DNA of 64,000 bases from Heterobilharzia americana (GCA_944470555.2 OX104132.1:18547755-18611754), one strand, 5' to 3'. Shown: positions 20,951 to 33,724, counted from the first letter of the stretch. Numbers and translations: made by a program. The notes: generated by a model from the sequence alone, not told the origin.

Positions 20951-21441
20951 CTTTCCGTCATCATCCCATATAAATAAATATTTACTGAGTGGAAACCCAA
21001 GCAAAACACAGTGGAACCATTCATTTCCAAGGAAAATTTTATTTTGAACCTTGATTGTATAGACGATACTACTCCTAAAAGTTTAAATGACCGGTGGTCC
21101 AGATCGCTGAAAACATTTTTGTCTAAAGTTTGGATCACTTTCAGTCGGCAAATAATTCCTGTAGACTAACGATGGACTGCCGCTACATGCTACCTCAATG
21201 TATGTGCACCAGTTAACACTCACCAGTACAGCTATGGTTACATAAGCTGCACAAAGTATTTGATTTCCCAGCCTACACCCGACGGTCAGGACCCTAATTC
21301 ATAAAGTCTCTAACTGTTAGTCTAAGTCGTATTAACAAGACGAAAGTGGTTGCCGCGACGCAAATACATTCATCATTACCTTTGCCGAAATTGTACTGGT
21401 ACATAAAATGATTTTAGCTGTCTAATTCTCCATCCAACCTC

Positions 21442-24189
21442 GCCTAGTTAACTGGTTACTAGCCGGTCCTAAACACGGATAAAGAGGGAAGGTCGGGCAT
21501 AGGGCTACCAACCCTACCCCGTAAAACTAATCCAGCCGCTAAAAAAACTTTGAAACACAAAGAAGTTATAAAAAATAAAAACAAACTTATTCCTCTCTGG
21601 AATCAGGGAGACGAAATGACGCCGGTTGGTGAGTCTTCGGGAAGCCAATTGGCCGATGTGTATTCTCTCGATAAAAGCGAAAGTAAGAATGAAGACATGG
21701 AATATCCACACAATGTTTGAACCTAGCAAGGCTGCCCAGATTGCAAATGAGATGAGAAGGTATAGCATAGAAGTGATAGGAATCTGCGAAAGCAGGTGGA
21801 ATGAAAGTGGACTCTCCAAACTGTCAACTGCAGAGGAGTCAATAATCTACTCCGATGCTGTCACCTAGACGACAACCATGAGCAGAGTAAACTGAGTTTT
21901 CCAGTGGCTGTCATGATGTCCCCTAGAGCATCGAAGGCTCTCATGTAGTGGAAACCAATCTCCTTCTGCAGGATCATGACAGCAAGATTCAACTCAAAAG
22001 GAAGGAAAGTCACAATCATACAATGCTACGCTACGCTATGCACCTACAAATAATGCGGATGAAGAGAAGGAGGAGGAGTTCTACGGACAACTGCAATCAG
22101 TACTGGACAAGACTCCAGTTGGCGACATCAAAATTCTAATGGGTGGAGTGACATGTTTTAACACCAAACTGGGAGCAGACAACACAGGAAGAGAACCGAT
22201 CATCGGTTGAGAAGCACTCGGTGAAATAAATGAGAATGGAGAACTGTTTGTTGACTTGGTGATTGGAAGCAGTGTGTACAAACACAAGGATACTCACGAA
22301 GCGACATGAATTTGATTTCACCAGACGCCGGGACACACTACAATGGAAATCAGATCGACTTCATCTCAATGTGAAGAAAGTGGAAATGCAGTCTACTGGA
22401 CACAAGATCAAGAAGGGGAGCAGATGTAGGTTCACACCATCAACTATCTAGTCTAAGGAACCTTCAAAATCAAGTTGAAAGCCTTCACAGAAGTTGGTGA
22501 TGATAGACCACAGTTCAAGTAAAACACCCAAAACAGAAACTAAACAGAAGGACATCTTCACGTCAGACATCAGGACAAAATGGGAGATATTGAGCAACAT
22601 CCATGAAGAAACCTGTGTGGAAGAACACTGGAATTTTTTGAAAGAGATATGGGAGGAAACCTGCATAACCGTGTTAGGAAGGAAGAAGAAACGAGACAGG
22701 GAATGGATCTCGACGGACACATGGAAGCTGATAGAGGAGGGAGAGGAAGATGGTGAAGCAGAAGATGAACCAGTGCAGTGCAATGATGAACAACTAAAAG
22801 AGGAACTGAACACAAGGTATAGAACACTGGACAAAGAAGTGAAGAAGAATGCGCGAAGACAAAAGACACTTCTACGACACACTGGCAAGTGAAGCAGAAC
22901 AGGCTGCGGGTAGGAGAGACAGAGACCTGACAACACAACATCAAATCAAATAACCAGGTTATTATCTGGGGAGAAATCAACGCAGATGAAACTGATAAAA
23001 GATAGTGAAGGAAACCTAGTTACCAAAGAGGAGAAACAAAGGAAACAAAACGATGGGCTGACCACTTCAAAAAACTCTTGAATCGATCACCACCTGCAAC
23101 TCGCCCAGAAATACCACCAGCAGCCCAGCCGTTGAACTATCAGTGAACGCAAACCCTCCGACAAAACCGAAGTCCTGAATACCATAAAATTGCTGAAAGT
23201 CAGGAAAGCAGCAGGACCAGATGGAATTCCTCCAGAAGCACTGAAAACAGACACAGAGACAACAGCGGACATGCTCACACCATTATTGCAGAAGGTTTGG
23301 AAGGAAAGGTACCTTCCGACTGGAAGAACTCTCAAAGAAGGGAGACCCAACTGTTTGCAAGAACTGGTGTGGAATCATGCTCCTGTTCACCTGAAGCATA
23401 ATATTAAGCTGCGTCATCCTTGAGAGACTGGGAAATGCTCTGTATTCAAGATTTCGACTGGGACAGGTTGACTGACTTCAGGAAAAAATCATGTGTAGAT
23501 CAAATTGCTACACTACGCATCATCATGGAACAGAGCATAGAATGGCAGTCAACTCCCTACCTCAACTTCATCTATTTTGAAAAGGCCTTCGACAGCGTCG
23601 GCCGAGAAGTAATGTGGCAGGCAGCTGCCTCAACACTACGGTTTTAGTGCCACAAACCTTTATCAACCTCATTCGACAGCTATATGCTATGTGATAAGGC
23701 TACATGCTAAATGACTCACAATGGAAAGCTCAGTGATGTCTTTGAAGTGAAGTAAGTGCTTCTATATGGTTCAGAGACTTGGCGCGTTACGAAAAGCATT
23801 TCTAACAAGCTACAGACATTCATCAACACCTGTCTACACTCGGTACTGAAGACCAGATGGCCAGAAAGAATAAGCGACAAGGAACTCTGGCAATGAACCA
23901 AGCAAATACCCATCACCCAACAAATATCCAGAGGGAAGTAGAGATGGATTGGGTTGGGCATACACTAAGAAGACCAATCGGGCACATCATGCACTGGGCC
24001 CTAGAGTGGAACCCAAGGGGGAAACGACGAGTCACGCGTCCGAGGGTGATACGGAGGAGATGGCGTGAGGAAGAAATGAAAGCTTCTGGGCAGTCGTGGA
24101 GCCAGCTTCAAAAGACTCCACAGAGTAGGGTGAAACGGAGATGTGCTACGTTCCACTAGGAACCCAAGGGACAGATAATAATAATGATA
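21442..24189 (+). mobile_element. RTE LINE family A, full-length-ended but dead copy
   Basis: It begins with the same leader as the intact copy (AACCTCGCCTAGTTAACTGG...AGCCGGTCCTAA) and ends GGAACCCAAGGGACAGATAATAATAATGATAA. Endonuclease pieces (VKTWNIHTMFEPSKAAQIA-like, ESRWNESGLSKLS), connector and RT pieces (AAGPDGIPPEALKTD; LNFIYFEKAFDSVGRE) appear in order in several frames with many stops. About 23750 the sequence jumps from the DVFEVK region straight to VLLYGSETW, so the RT catalytic core is deleted. Confidence 0.85.
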
Positions 24190-24478
24190 AAATTCTGTAT
24201 TCATTATGCGTCTGGTAGTGTTTTTGACTTCTGTCATCTTGATGACGCGTTCCTCTGTGTTTACTGATGTAAAAGGTGCCAACTCGGATAGTTAACTCAT
24301 TTATGCTAGGTTTTATACTGTTTCTATTCCTCTGACTTCAACTGTCTATTTCTTAATATGGCTATTCTCTTTATTTTTATATTAAGAAGGCAATGGTAAG
24401 TTATGTATACTAACGTATTTGCTGGGTGGTCCATGTTAAAATATTTTGACCATTTCCACTTTCTACTTCTTTTTAAAG

Positions 24479-24556
24479 GCCATAAATTTAGATTCAACTT
24501 CCATTGACACAAGTCATCATAGCGGTGATCCATCTCCATCGATTGTAGCTTCTTAA
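24479..24556 (+). CDS. Last coding exon of unrecognised host gene
   Basis: Acceptor ttctacttctttttaaag followed in phase 0 by 25 codons (AINLDSTSIDTSHHSG...PSIVAS) and TAA. Phase 0 is exactly what the donor at 20070 requires. Ser/Asp/His-rich and likely disordered. No canonical AATAAA follows within 150 bp, though AT-rich variants are present. The gene points toward the H2A.Z gene. Confidence 0.7.
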   Translation, partial: AINLDSTSIDTSHHSGDPSPSIVAS

Positions 24557-26084
24557 AACTCAGAATGATGACGAACAACACCATTCATGTTTTATTATCG
24601 ATAATACAGTCCCAAGGTTTATGACATGGTTATTCTATTGTAAAAAGAAATTTTCTATTGACTTCAAATTATTGCTATAATAACATCCTAGTACCGGATT
24701 TAACTGTATGTAATTTACGTTCGGTTGAACACTTTATTCTGAAATGATTCATTTTTATAATTACTGTGTTTTTGATATTACTTTCACAAGATGATGTTAG
24801 TGGGTCTCTAAGTTTCCTACTGAAATGATCATCCGAAAAATATATATGTTGATAAGCTTATTCCCTAATATTTTATAAACTTCAGGATCAAAATTCGGCC
24901 TGATAGAGTTAAATAGACTGGCCATTGGGTAAATCTTTTTTACACCATTACGTCTAGACATGCTTTTTAAACCTATCAAGGTCAAAACACCAAGAACATC
25001 TTGTCTGATGTTTTCTCACCATATCTAAAAAATTAATAAGTCTAGGCAACCATCTATATCAAACAGTGAATCAGGCTTATTGTTTGAAGCATAATTATGC
25101 TGTCCGGCTGTCCAAGCCTCGTTAAGTAGAACGAAGTTAGAAATTATGACCCACTGGTTGAAAACCGACTGCCTAGAACCTCGAGCTATTGCCCCACTTT
25201 ACAAACATCGAGAATGCATTCAATCATAGATGAAATAGTCAGTACTTGCATTTATGTGAATGGGCTATGAAATGAATTACTTATTCAGTTAGCCCTTAAG
25301 CAATTTGTTTCAGTTAACTGTATTCCAAGTGTGCTATGTATTTTACTTTGGTAGATTTAGTTTCGACTTTTGTGAACTTACATCACCTGTTGCACTGGCA
25401 ATGTTTGTGAATGTCTATTCAGAGTAAATGTAATGCGCATCAAGATATAAGCACAGTTATTTTCGTAATATCGATTGAGGCATATCTCTTGATGGAATCT
25501 CAGAACTTCTACGAATGAGGAAGCCGTCACACACCAACTCATTGCTCAATGCTATCTCAATTAGGATCAGTTTGTAAGAAATTAAGGATATACAAAAGTG
25601 TAGGCATAACAATAACCTCCGGAATTCCGCAGCCTGGTTTCGTGACCGCGGGCTTCCGAGTTTAAGTCCCTGGAATAATTGGAAACGTTTTCAGGCTGAA
25701 GTATTGCATTGGCGACATACGTAAACCACATTTCCATGTAAGTAGTAATATCAGACGTTTATTTTCATTTTTTTATCACATAGCTATTATAATTGCTGGT
25801 ATTATAAGAAGTCATTCATGCTGAATGGAATTCACAACAGGTAGACAAAGTCAAGAAAGCAGGATTTGATTAGTTCATGAATTACAACAGAACTCGTCAG
25901 CTGAATTTATAGTGATGCAATATGGAAATACTTACATAATACGAACTAGACTATTGAACGAGATGTAGTAATATAAAAATGAAACATTTTGACCGGTCAA
26001 ATGAGAATGGAAAAATCCGAAGACGAATTACATCACCATGAACAGAACCATCAGTACACAAATAAGGATCTTGGTGACAGTACT
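24557..26084. other. Intergenic; no gene recognised
   Basis: Contains the presumed 3' UTR of the host gene and AT-rich sequence. At about 25621-25690 a tRNA-like stretch (CCTGGTTTCGTGACCGCGGG ... CCGAGTTTAAGTCCC) may be a decayed SINE head. Confidence 0.4.
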
Positions 26085-26753
26085 CAGTTTACGAATCTAT
26101 CCATCAACATACGACCAGGCATTACTGCGTAACGAACCGAGTTGTCAAAGCTCATAACAGTACATCAAGTGAAAAGGCAGCAAGGTACAAGATGAAGATA
26201 AGAAACTTCAGTCAAAAGAAATATAAAGTACGAAGAGAGAGAAAATGGTGAGATCCGGTATAGCGTTAAGATGTGGATAATGTGTGTATACATCTGCGCC
26301 ACTGACTTCTGTCATGAGACACATAACCTAGAGTCTCCAACCACTGGTTCCTCTTGTCTCATCCTGTGGACACCAACCAGCTAGTCTGCATTGCCCCACA
26401 TGGCTCAAACCAACAATCAAAGACTTCATACATTGGTGCCATGCTTTAGTCTAGCCACCTCAGGCCTTTTTCCAGCCTGGACCTACTTCGGCCAACATTG
26501 TGTGACGAGGCAGTCGGCGACTAGGCATATGTAATACGTGTCCCAACCACCTCAATCGATGAAGGTTCAGAACCTCGTCAACTGATTTACCTCCACTCCC
26601 TAAAACTCTACACCTGACGTCTGCGTTACTCACGTGGTGACACAGCCATACAGAAGAACAGAGTGGACTGGTGCGAAGTACATGTGACTCTTAATAGATA
26701 ATCGGATATCACGGCGGCGCCATAAGTGGCGTAAGTTGGCAAAGGCCGATTTG
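26085..26753 (-). mobile_element. RTE LINE family B fragment (near-identical to 33725-34385)
   Basis: Minus-strand 3' part of a second RTE family: 3' UTR with GCCTGGTCGTATGTTGATGG, CACCAGTGGTTGGAGACTC and the coding phrases 'LHRLRWLGH' and 'GRRDIRLSIKS' in reverse. From 26116 to about 26746 it matches 33757-34385 almost base for base, then is cut off. Confidence 0.8.
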
Positions 26754-27021
26754 ACGAGTCACAAAAATATTGCATACATAGTGAAAATGGTAGTTGTGAT
26801 TATAAATAAACGACCCATGTTTATCAAATGAAGCAGGCTAAGAAATCAAAACAAGTATAATGAAGGAGTACCATTAACGTTGATACTTTTATGTGTGAAA
26901 TTTTTAAATAGACTAGAGAGAATTCATTTTAGTCTTGTCTTCGATAACAGTAAGTCATCAGTATGAAACCAGTCAATCATAGTAAGTATTTTAATTCTTA
27001 CTGCTGTGTCCGCAGCAGTAT

Positions 27022-27154
27022 GACTTTGAAGGCCACCTTAGCAACGATCGAAATAGCCAATCAGATTCCTCCATTTCGGCTAGAAAGGCAGACTCTCACA
27101 AAATAGAGAAGCCTGATCGGTTACTTCAGTTGTTGCTAGGGTGGCCTTTAAATT
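27022..27154. repeat. Foldback repeat 1
   Basis: Left arm GACTTTGAAGGCCACCTTAGCAACGATCGAAATAGCCAATCAG is the reverse complement (few mismatches) of the right arm CTGATCGGTTACTTCAGTTGTTGCTAGGGTGGCCTTTAAA. Arms are about 43 bp, the loop about 45 bp. There is no coding capacity. Confidence 0.65.
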
Positions 27155-27231
27155 CGTCCCCGTAACCAGAAAAAATGAGGGCAACGAGCAGTCAATTGGA
27201 GATGTTCTCCCTATATCTATCGTCATTCAGG

Positions 27232-27361
27232 CGATTTTAAAGGCAACCCTAGCAACTGCTGAGGTAACCAATTACTCCTTATTTCACAAGAAACCTTTTC
27301 TAGCCAGAGTATCATGACATGATTGGTCATTTTAACTGTTGCTGGGGTAGTCCTTAAAATT
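27232..27361. repeat. Foldback repeat 2
   Basis: Left arm GATTTTAAAGGCAACCCTAGCAACTGCTGAGGTAACCAATTA, right arm GATTGGTCATTTTAACTGTTGCTGGGGTAGTCCTTAAAAT. Same family as foldback 1, with a similar loop. Confidence 0.6.
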
Positions 27362-27374
27362 TCCTCGTCGTGAG

Positions 27375-27509
27375 TGACTTTAGAGGCCGCTCCAGCAGCA
27401 ACTGAAATAACCAATAAGACTCATGTATTTTATGAAAATTTGCCTTGCCAGCTGAAATGAAGAAACCTAATTGGTTATTTCGATCGTTGCTAGGGTGGCC
27501 TTTGAAGTC
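27375..27509. repeat. Foldback repeat 3
   Basis: Left arm GACTTTAGAGGCCGCTCCAGCAGCAACTGAAATAACCAATAAG, right arm CTAATTGGTTATTTCGATCGTTGCTAGGGTGGCCTTTGAAGTC. The outer ends GACTT/AAGTC pair exactly. Third copy within 490 bp. Confidence 0.65.
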
Positions 27510-27919
27510 CCCCAACTTGCACATAGCAATTCGGTTAATAATACTAGTTATAATGGGTGTTAGGCACTTTCCTTAGTTCATTAACCATAAGATCTAATCC
27601 AAGGCTAAGACCAGAACATCAATAAAAACGAATATATAACACTTGAAATATTTTATCTCTACCATCTACTGCGTAAATATTCTGAACATAATTGCATAGA
27701 AATGCGAAACTGGATATTAGTATTCCCCTGCATCGATACTGAATACATACCGCTAATTAATTTATTCGGAATATCCGATTACAACATCTCTAGTGTATTA
27801 ATGCACCTGAACAGTATGGATATGAAACTAAGAAACCTCAAGAGGAAGTCATCGAGAACATTCTTCCGAGTTATCATGAAAGATTTCAAACAGCATAATA
27901 ACGAGGAAGCGGAAATTGT

Positions 27920-28637
27920 TGTTCTGGTAGCACTTCGCATGTACTGCACAGCAGTCCGCTCTGTTCTACTTTTATGGCTGTGAGGCATGGCCATTGAAAG
28001 TGGAGGATACAAAAAGGCTTCAGGTGTTTGATCACCGTTGCCTTCGTAATATAGGACGTATTCCGTGGTGTCACCACATGAGTAATTCAGAAGTTAGGTG
28101 TAGAGTTTTGGGGAGAAGAGGTAAGTCAGTCGACGAGGTTGTGAACCTTCATCGACTGAGATGGTTGGGACACGTACTACGTATGCCTAGGCACCGATTG
28201 CCTCATCACACAATGTTGGCTGAGGTGGGTGCAGGCTGGAAAAAGGCCTGAGGTGGCTAGACTAAAACATGGCACCAATGTATGAAGTCTCTGACTGTTG
28301 GTTTAAGCCAAGTAGGACGATGCAAACTAGGTGGTTGGGGTCCACGGGACAAGAGGAACCAGTGGTTGGAGACCCTAGGTGATATGGCTCAGAACCGAAG
28401 TCAGTGGCGCAGATGTATACACACATTATCCTCATCTTAACAACGCTATACCGAATCTCACCATTTTGTCACTCCTCTTTCTTTTCTTTTCGTATTTTAT
28501 ATTTCTTTTGACTGCGTTCACTTATCTTCATCCTTCACCTCACTACCTTCTTACTTGGTGTGCTGATATGAGGTGTGGCAACTCGGACCGTTACGCAGTA
28601 ATGCCTGGTCCTATGTTGATAATGATGACTTCGCAAA
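27920..28637 (+). mobile_element. RTE LINE family B, C-terminal and 3' end
   Basis: Continuous reading over about 110 residues, with one frameshift after SVLL: VYCTAVRSVLL, CEAWPLKVEDTKRLQVFDH, RCLRNIGRIPWCHH, RVLGRRGKSVDEVVNLHRL, RWLGHVLRMPRHRLPHHTML. These are typical of the segment behind the RT in schistosome RTE elements. It is followed by the 3' UTR ending GGTGTGGCAACTCGGACCGTTACGCAGTAATGCCTGG and TGATAATGATGAC units. Confidence 0.85.
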
Positions 28638-28779
28638 TGCCAGTGTAGTAGATTCAAGCTAACAAACTTTTGTAAGAAAACGTTACACTTGCGAAACTGT
28701 CTCATAGGCTCCAATAACACCAAGCATCTAATTGTTCCGGTGACTGTACCATTACTTCAAAACCTGACTAGAATTATCG

Positions 28780-31700
28780 AGCTCGGCCGGCTGTCAGCTG
28801 TTACCTTGACGTAGTGACCCGGCTTGCGTATCAAAATGATCCTACGGGGTACACTGACTGAAACGCTTGTCCTATCGAGGTCCTACAAAGCCAGAAACGT
28901 CTGTTGGATAGTGGAAAAATAGAAAGCAGTTACTGTGGTAGTGTAAATTACCACACTATGATGGGGGTCTGAAGGCGAAGCCGTACTACTGCTAGCTGCA
29001 AAAGGTGTGAAGAAAGTAGGAAGTTTCGCTTTGACAACTAACAGTACCACGCTGATGTTGCCTTCCCAATGCGGAAGGGTAGTGAGAAAAGGTCGACCCA
29101 CAAAACAACACACTACCCCCTAACCCACGGTCATCCGGTGCAGGCTGTATAGGTTTCCCCTAACCGGTGTTACAACAACCAGCAAAAGGCCATGTTTGAC
29201 GCCTCAAGCAGACATCTCATGGCCTATACCGTCACACAAATCTTTTTCTCCTACACATATCTCAAGAAGAAATAGCCTTCAATAGTGTGGGAAGTGTCAA
29301 CCACCTGGCTGCTCCCAGTAGTACACAACATCCAATCAAACGTAACCTATCCTCATCAACTCTGTCTCCTTCCCCTTCATCTCTTGATACCAATATTACA
29401 CCTCTTACACCTTCCCCAAACTCTCATTATGCGACAACTGCCAACGATCAAAGCCATCAAAACCTCATTCCCAGTCTCCTAAGAACCTGCCACAGATTTC
29501 AGCGTCCGGACTCTATGCAAAATAGGACAGAAAGCTTCGCTCGCCAAAAACTCTGGAATCTCTAGCCATGGATGTGTGTTTCGTCTCTGGGATACTTATA
29601 CCAGACCTGATTCGATTGTGGTCATTACATTTACTTCACCAGGCCAACACGATGAATCTACAAAATTCACCTTATCAGTGTGCAGATGCCCAGTGACTAG
29701 CTCTCATGAATTCGCCTGTGTAGGCATAGCACTGACCTGTAGAGTAGAAAGTGCGCTTATCAACTCATGCCTATTCAAAGTCTCCGTCTACGCACCCACT
29801 GACTACATTTTCAACGATGCAAAGCATGAACTCTTTGAGAAGTTGTCAATTCTGCTACGGAAAGCGGAAAGGTGAAATATAGTCATAATAGCAGGCGACT
29901 CCAACGCTCAAGTAGGAAGGCTGAACCAATCGGAAAGGATTCTTGAACGTATTTACGGGATCTCATGCCAGCGGACAGACAACGGTGATCTTCTTCTGCA
30001 ATTCTGTAGCAACAATCAATTGTTTCTGCTCAGCATTAACTTTAAACATAAGAAGAGACACTGTCCAACATGGCGTCTACAGACTTCAAACCAACGATGG
30101 ACACAGATAGATCACATTGCTACAAGTCACCATCGGAGAGGATCGGTGGAGGATTACCGCTATTTCTGGAGTACCAGTTTGGACTTGGATCACGCGAAAG
30201 TATGGACTCGTGTACTTCTGCATCTTGCTAGCCTGAGGAAAAAGGAGGCGTTGAGGCCGATCTGTGCTCGATTCATAGATGAGGACACCAAGCACGTATT
30301 TAGAGAGGAGTTAGCTAAACATTTACCTGAACGTGGCAGCAATACTCATCTTGAGGAAACTTAGCGTGATATTAGGTCTGATGTAAAGTCGGTGGTATAG
30401 ACGACTGGTAACCTACCCACCATCCACGAACTTCAGTAAATGTTACTGGATCTCCAAAACAACTGGTGCAAGGAGACTTATTCCAGCTGTCTCTGACCAC
30501 GACGAAGAGCGAAAGCAACTTAAACGTGGGTTGACTAAGTCTTCACGTCGATCGTGAGTGATGGTTAGCGAAGCCGAGAGAGACGGAGAAGGTATCAGCG
30601 TTAGGTAACACTAGCCAACTATTTAGGCTTATTAAGGATATTGCCAAGAAGTCGATGATGAGTGAAAGCACCACCAGGAAGGATGGAACGCTGACAACCG
30701 TCCAGGATAGGCAGCGAGAACACTGGAGCACATTAGAACTGGGCCTCAGCTACGTTTCTGTTGCTCAAAATCCAGTCTGAACCTGAACAGAACGTAGATG
30801 CCCGCTTCCCGATCCTCCTTGGAAAAGCTTTTGCTAATATGAAACTACACAAAGAACTAGGACCAGACGGTTTACCAACCAGTTTCAGGAAGCTGCTGAA
30901 TAAAGTGGTCGACGCACTAGGTAGCTGTTCGACTCAGAAGTATTGCCATCTGGCTTGTCTACTGCACTCATCATTCCAGTTTGTAAGAAGGCTAGAAAAC
31001 TTCTTGTGACGCAACCAGCGGGGGATCAGTTTGGCTAATATCGTGTTCAAGGTCCTATGAAAGGAGTACTGAGCATGGGTATAACGTTAATCGAAGCTCT
31101 CTACTCGAACTCACACAGCCTTGTTCGGTCTTATGGAAATTTGTCTTGTGACTTGACGACAACTAGTGGTGTCCACTACAGATAGCCACTAAAACCGTTC
31201 CCATTTGACTTCGTTATAGACATACTAATGGACATTACCTCAGGAATATCTGACTTTACAGGGATTTGCATACTCCCTAGGAACATCTGACTGGCTCGGA
31301 GTTTGCAGACGATATTGTCATGCTGGATGAAGACGCTGAGACTGCAGGTTGTTCGCCAACGCCTTGAGTAGAAATCTGTGGGATCCGTTTCGCTCGCACT
31401 TGTCATATGCAGGTTGGTGCCCCAGGACTGAACTGCTCAAACCACTCCCAGTTGGATATGTAGTTATGTGGTGACCACTTTTCTTACCTGAGTTGTACCA
31501 ACGCAAACTGGCTGACTACCGACGAAACTCTTGCTAGGATACAGACAACGTTTGGCAACTGTCATCAGCTTGCGCAATCTGAGCCATCTGGTGAGATAGC
31601 ACACTGTCAGTCAGAGGACAAGTATACGGCGGTGCAGGTCATCCCGCCACGTTATAGGTCTGTGACAGACGACTGTTAAAATTAGAAAGCATGAAGCGGC

Positions 31701-32260
31701 TATAGGGTTTTGGTCACAAATGTCTTAGCAGCATTGTTCGTGTGTAGTGGAGCCACTGCGTGAACAATGCTTAGGTCAGGTGGAGGGTACTAGGTAAAAA
31801 AAAAGCCATGTGATGAATGAGGTTGTGAACTTTAGTCGACTGAGATGTCTCGGACATGTAATGAGCATGCAGAGACACTACCAACGTAGACGCGCTATAC
31901 TACGGCGAGGTTGGATTAGGTTGAGAGGACCCAGGGTGGCCAGACCAAAACGTCACACCAGTCGATGTCTTTTACTGTTGGTATGAGTCATGTGGGGGGA
32001 TGTAGACTGCCTGGCTGGGGTCCTCGAGATCAAAATCAGTGGTTGGGGACTTTGACATGGCTGAAAACTGGTCATAATGGTCCAGATGTATTTACTCCTT
32101 GACATCTTAAGCTTGAATATTCGCACTAACCTTTTTCTTCAAATTATCTATTCTCTAACGAAACTTCACCTACTTTGATATCACTCTTTTTCTATCTATT
32201 TGTACTTTGTATACTGTTGTGAAATGTGGCGACTTCAGCGGATGAACCTGCGTGTGCAGT
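28780..32260 (+). mobile_element. RTE LINE family B, decayed near full-length copy
   Basis: A GC-richer leader (about 28780-29480) precedes endonuclease pieces (RTLCKIGQKASLAKTL, VSVYAPTDYIF, ILIAGDSNAQVGRL-like, NQRWTQIDHIATSHH, SVEDYRYFWSTSLDLDHAKV). A connector (HDEERKQLKRGLTKS), RT pieces (ELGPDGLPTSF, NIVFKVL) and the C-terminal LHRL region with the 3' UTR (GAAATGTGGCGACTTCAGCGGATG) follow in the expected order. At least a dozen frameshifts or stops make it inactive. The 29285-29875 and 30020-30364 frames are parts of it, not host genes. Confidence 0.8.
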
Positions 32261-32906
32261 CATCTCGAAGGTCAGGAGACATCAAACACCAGTAGGTCCT
32301 TTCATAAGTATCTCTCATCATTCGGGATATTTCCTGAGACAGCAGTAGGAGAATTCGAACTATCCTGAAAGATGCCTTTGACACAATATACCTGAAAACT
32401 GCGCGTAATCAGTGTGGGACTATCCGTACACAAGCCGGGGGTTCGCCTTCAAAATAACAACATTATTTAACTAACAGAATATAGTTCAACAATAACTAGT
32501 TCAATAAACGATAGTAAACAAGGTTTGACTTTTTCAAATTAAAATACTGATATTTTAGCGTTAATAAAACCCTCTATTTCAGGAGTCGAAATCGGATTTT
32601 GATGTGAATAGTATGGTTAAGTGGTCTCTGATTAACATTGAACAGATGTAATCTCTTCAGATTTCTAGAACGAAATGTCTAACAGATCACATAAGAGAAA
32701 ATTTTAACAGATAGTTGAGTACATGTACTTACAAATATCCACATAAGAACAGATAATAAAAATAAGTGTCAATGCATCTATTTGACATATAATATAGTAG
32801 AATTAAGGTAAGTGAGAGGACGTATTTACCCTCTATAAAGAAAGATACATCAATAAAAACGTGAAACAATGCAAGATACAGTAAAATGCAGTTTCTATCA
32901 ATCTGG
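32261..32906. other. H2A.Z 3' flank
   Basis: AT-rich sequence that should contain the 3' UTR of the H2A.Z gene on the minus strand. I did not find a clear minus-strand AATAAA near the stop. The open frame 32729-32989 overlaps the H2A.Z exon in another frame and is a shadow. Confidence 0.4.
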
Positions 32907-33221
32907 TTACATGGAGAGGGGTTTAGGTGGAGGTAATTTCTTCCCGATAAGAGACTTGTGAATATGTGGGATAACACCGCCACCCGCAATGGTCGCTTTG
33001 ATTAATGTATCAAGCTCTTCATCCCCACGAATAGCTAGCTGAAGATGTCGAGGTGTGATACGTTTGACTTTCAAGTCTTTGCTAGCGTTCCCAGCAAGTT
33101 CGAGAACCTCGGCCGTTAAATATTCCAAAATTGCTGCAGAGTAGACCGCAGCAGTGGCACCAACTCGTCCATGGCTGGTAGTGCGTGCTTTCAAGTGGCG
33201 ATGAATACGACCGACAGGAAA
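32907..33221 (-). CDS. H2A.Z: Histone H2A.Z, last coding exon
   Basis: 105 codons including TAA, starting directly behind an acceptor (ccattaattatag) in phase 0. The reading begins [20 protein letters not shown], passes through [20 protein letters not shown] and [18 protein letters not shown], and includes [17 protein letters not shown]. These are the histone fold and the H2A.Z/H2A.V signature; canonical H2A differs at the [13 protein letters not shown] and SLIGKK positions. H2A.Z replaces H2A in nucleosomes at promoters and regulatory DNA. The tail after SLIGKK is unusually proline-rich (LPPPKPLSM). With the upstream exon the protein is about 131 residues. Confidence 0.95.
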   Translation of the reverse strand, partial: FPVGRIHRHLKARTTSHGRVGATAAVYSAAILEYLTAEVLELAGNASKDLKVKRITPRHLQLAIRGDEELDTLIKATIAGGGVIPHIHKSLIGKKLPPPKPLSM

Positions 33222-33724
33222 CTATAATTAATGGAGAAATGAAGACAACTTTTAAAAAGTAGTAATATGACGTAAAAGCAACGAAGTACCTGAACAAAGT
33301 TGTTCAAAATGAAAACTTAATGCAATGTTATTTTGTAAAGTTGCATGCAATCAATGCTGAGTATCATTGAGTCTCTACTGGAAGTGCTGTAGATTGAAAC
33401 AACTTTTTTCATATTTACACCTTCAAACTTTCCATTGGAATTCAGCTGATCTACGCTCCAGTAACTTTTAACCATCTTGTGTTTTATGGTCGGTCAACTT
33501 TTATCCGACTAATGATGCGATGTCCAGAGAGAACTCAACGTACTAACGTGCCTCAAAGCACTAAGCTCGAATAGTTTAACGTCGCTGTTTTGAGATGACT
33601 GTTTTAAGAAAAGTGGCTGATTGTGTTTCATTACGTGAGATTGAAGTTATCGCTAATATCTATCATGAAAACTGAGTCTAAGGTGAATTATCGGGGTATG
33701 AAGTTGCTTCAAGGTGTATGGGAA

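Noticed and set aside
29285..30364. Host protein-coding ORFs of 92-114 codons
   Set aside because: They carry RTE endonuclease motifs in shifting frames and belong to the decayed element at 28780-32260.
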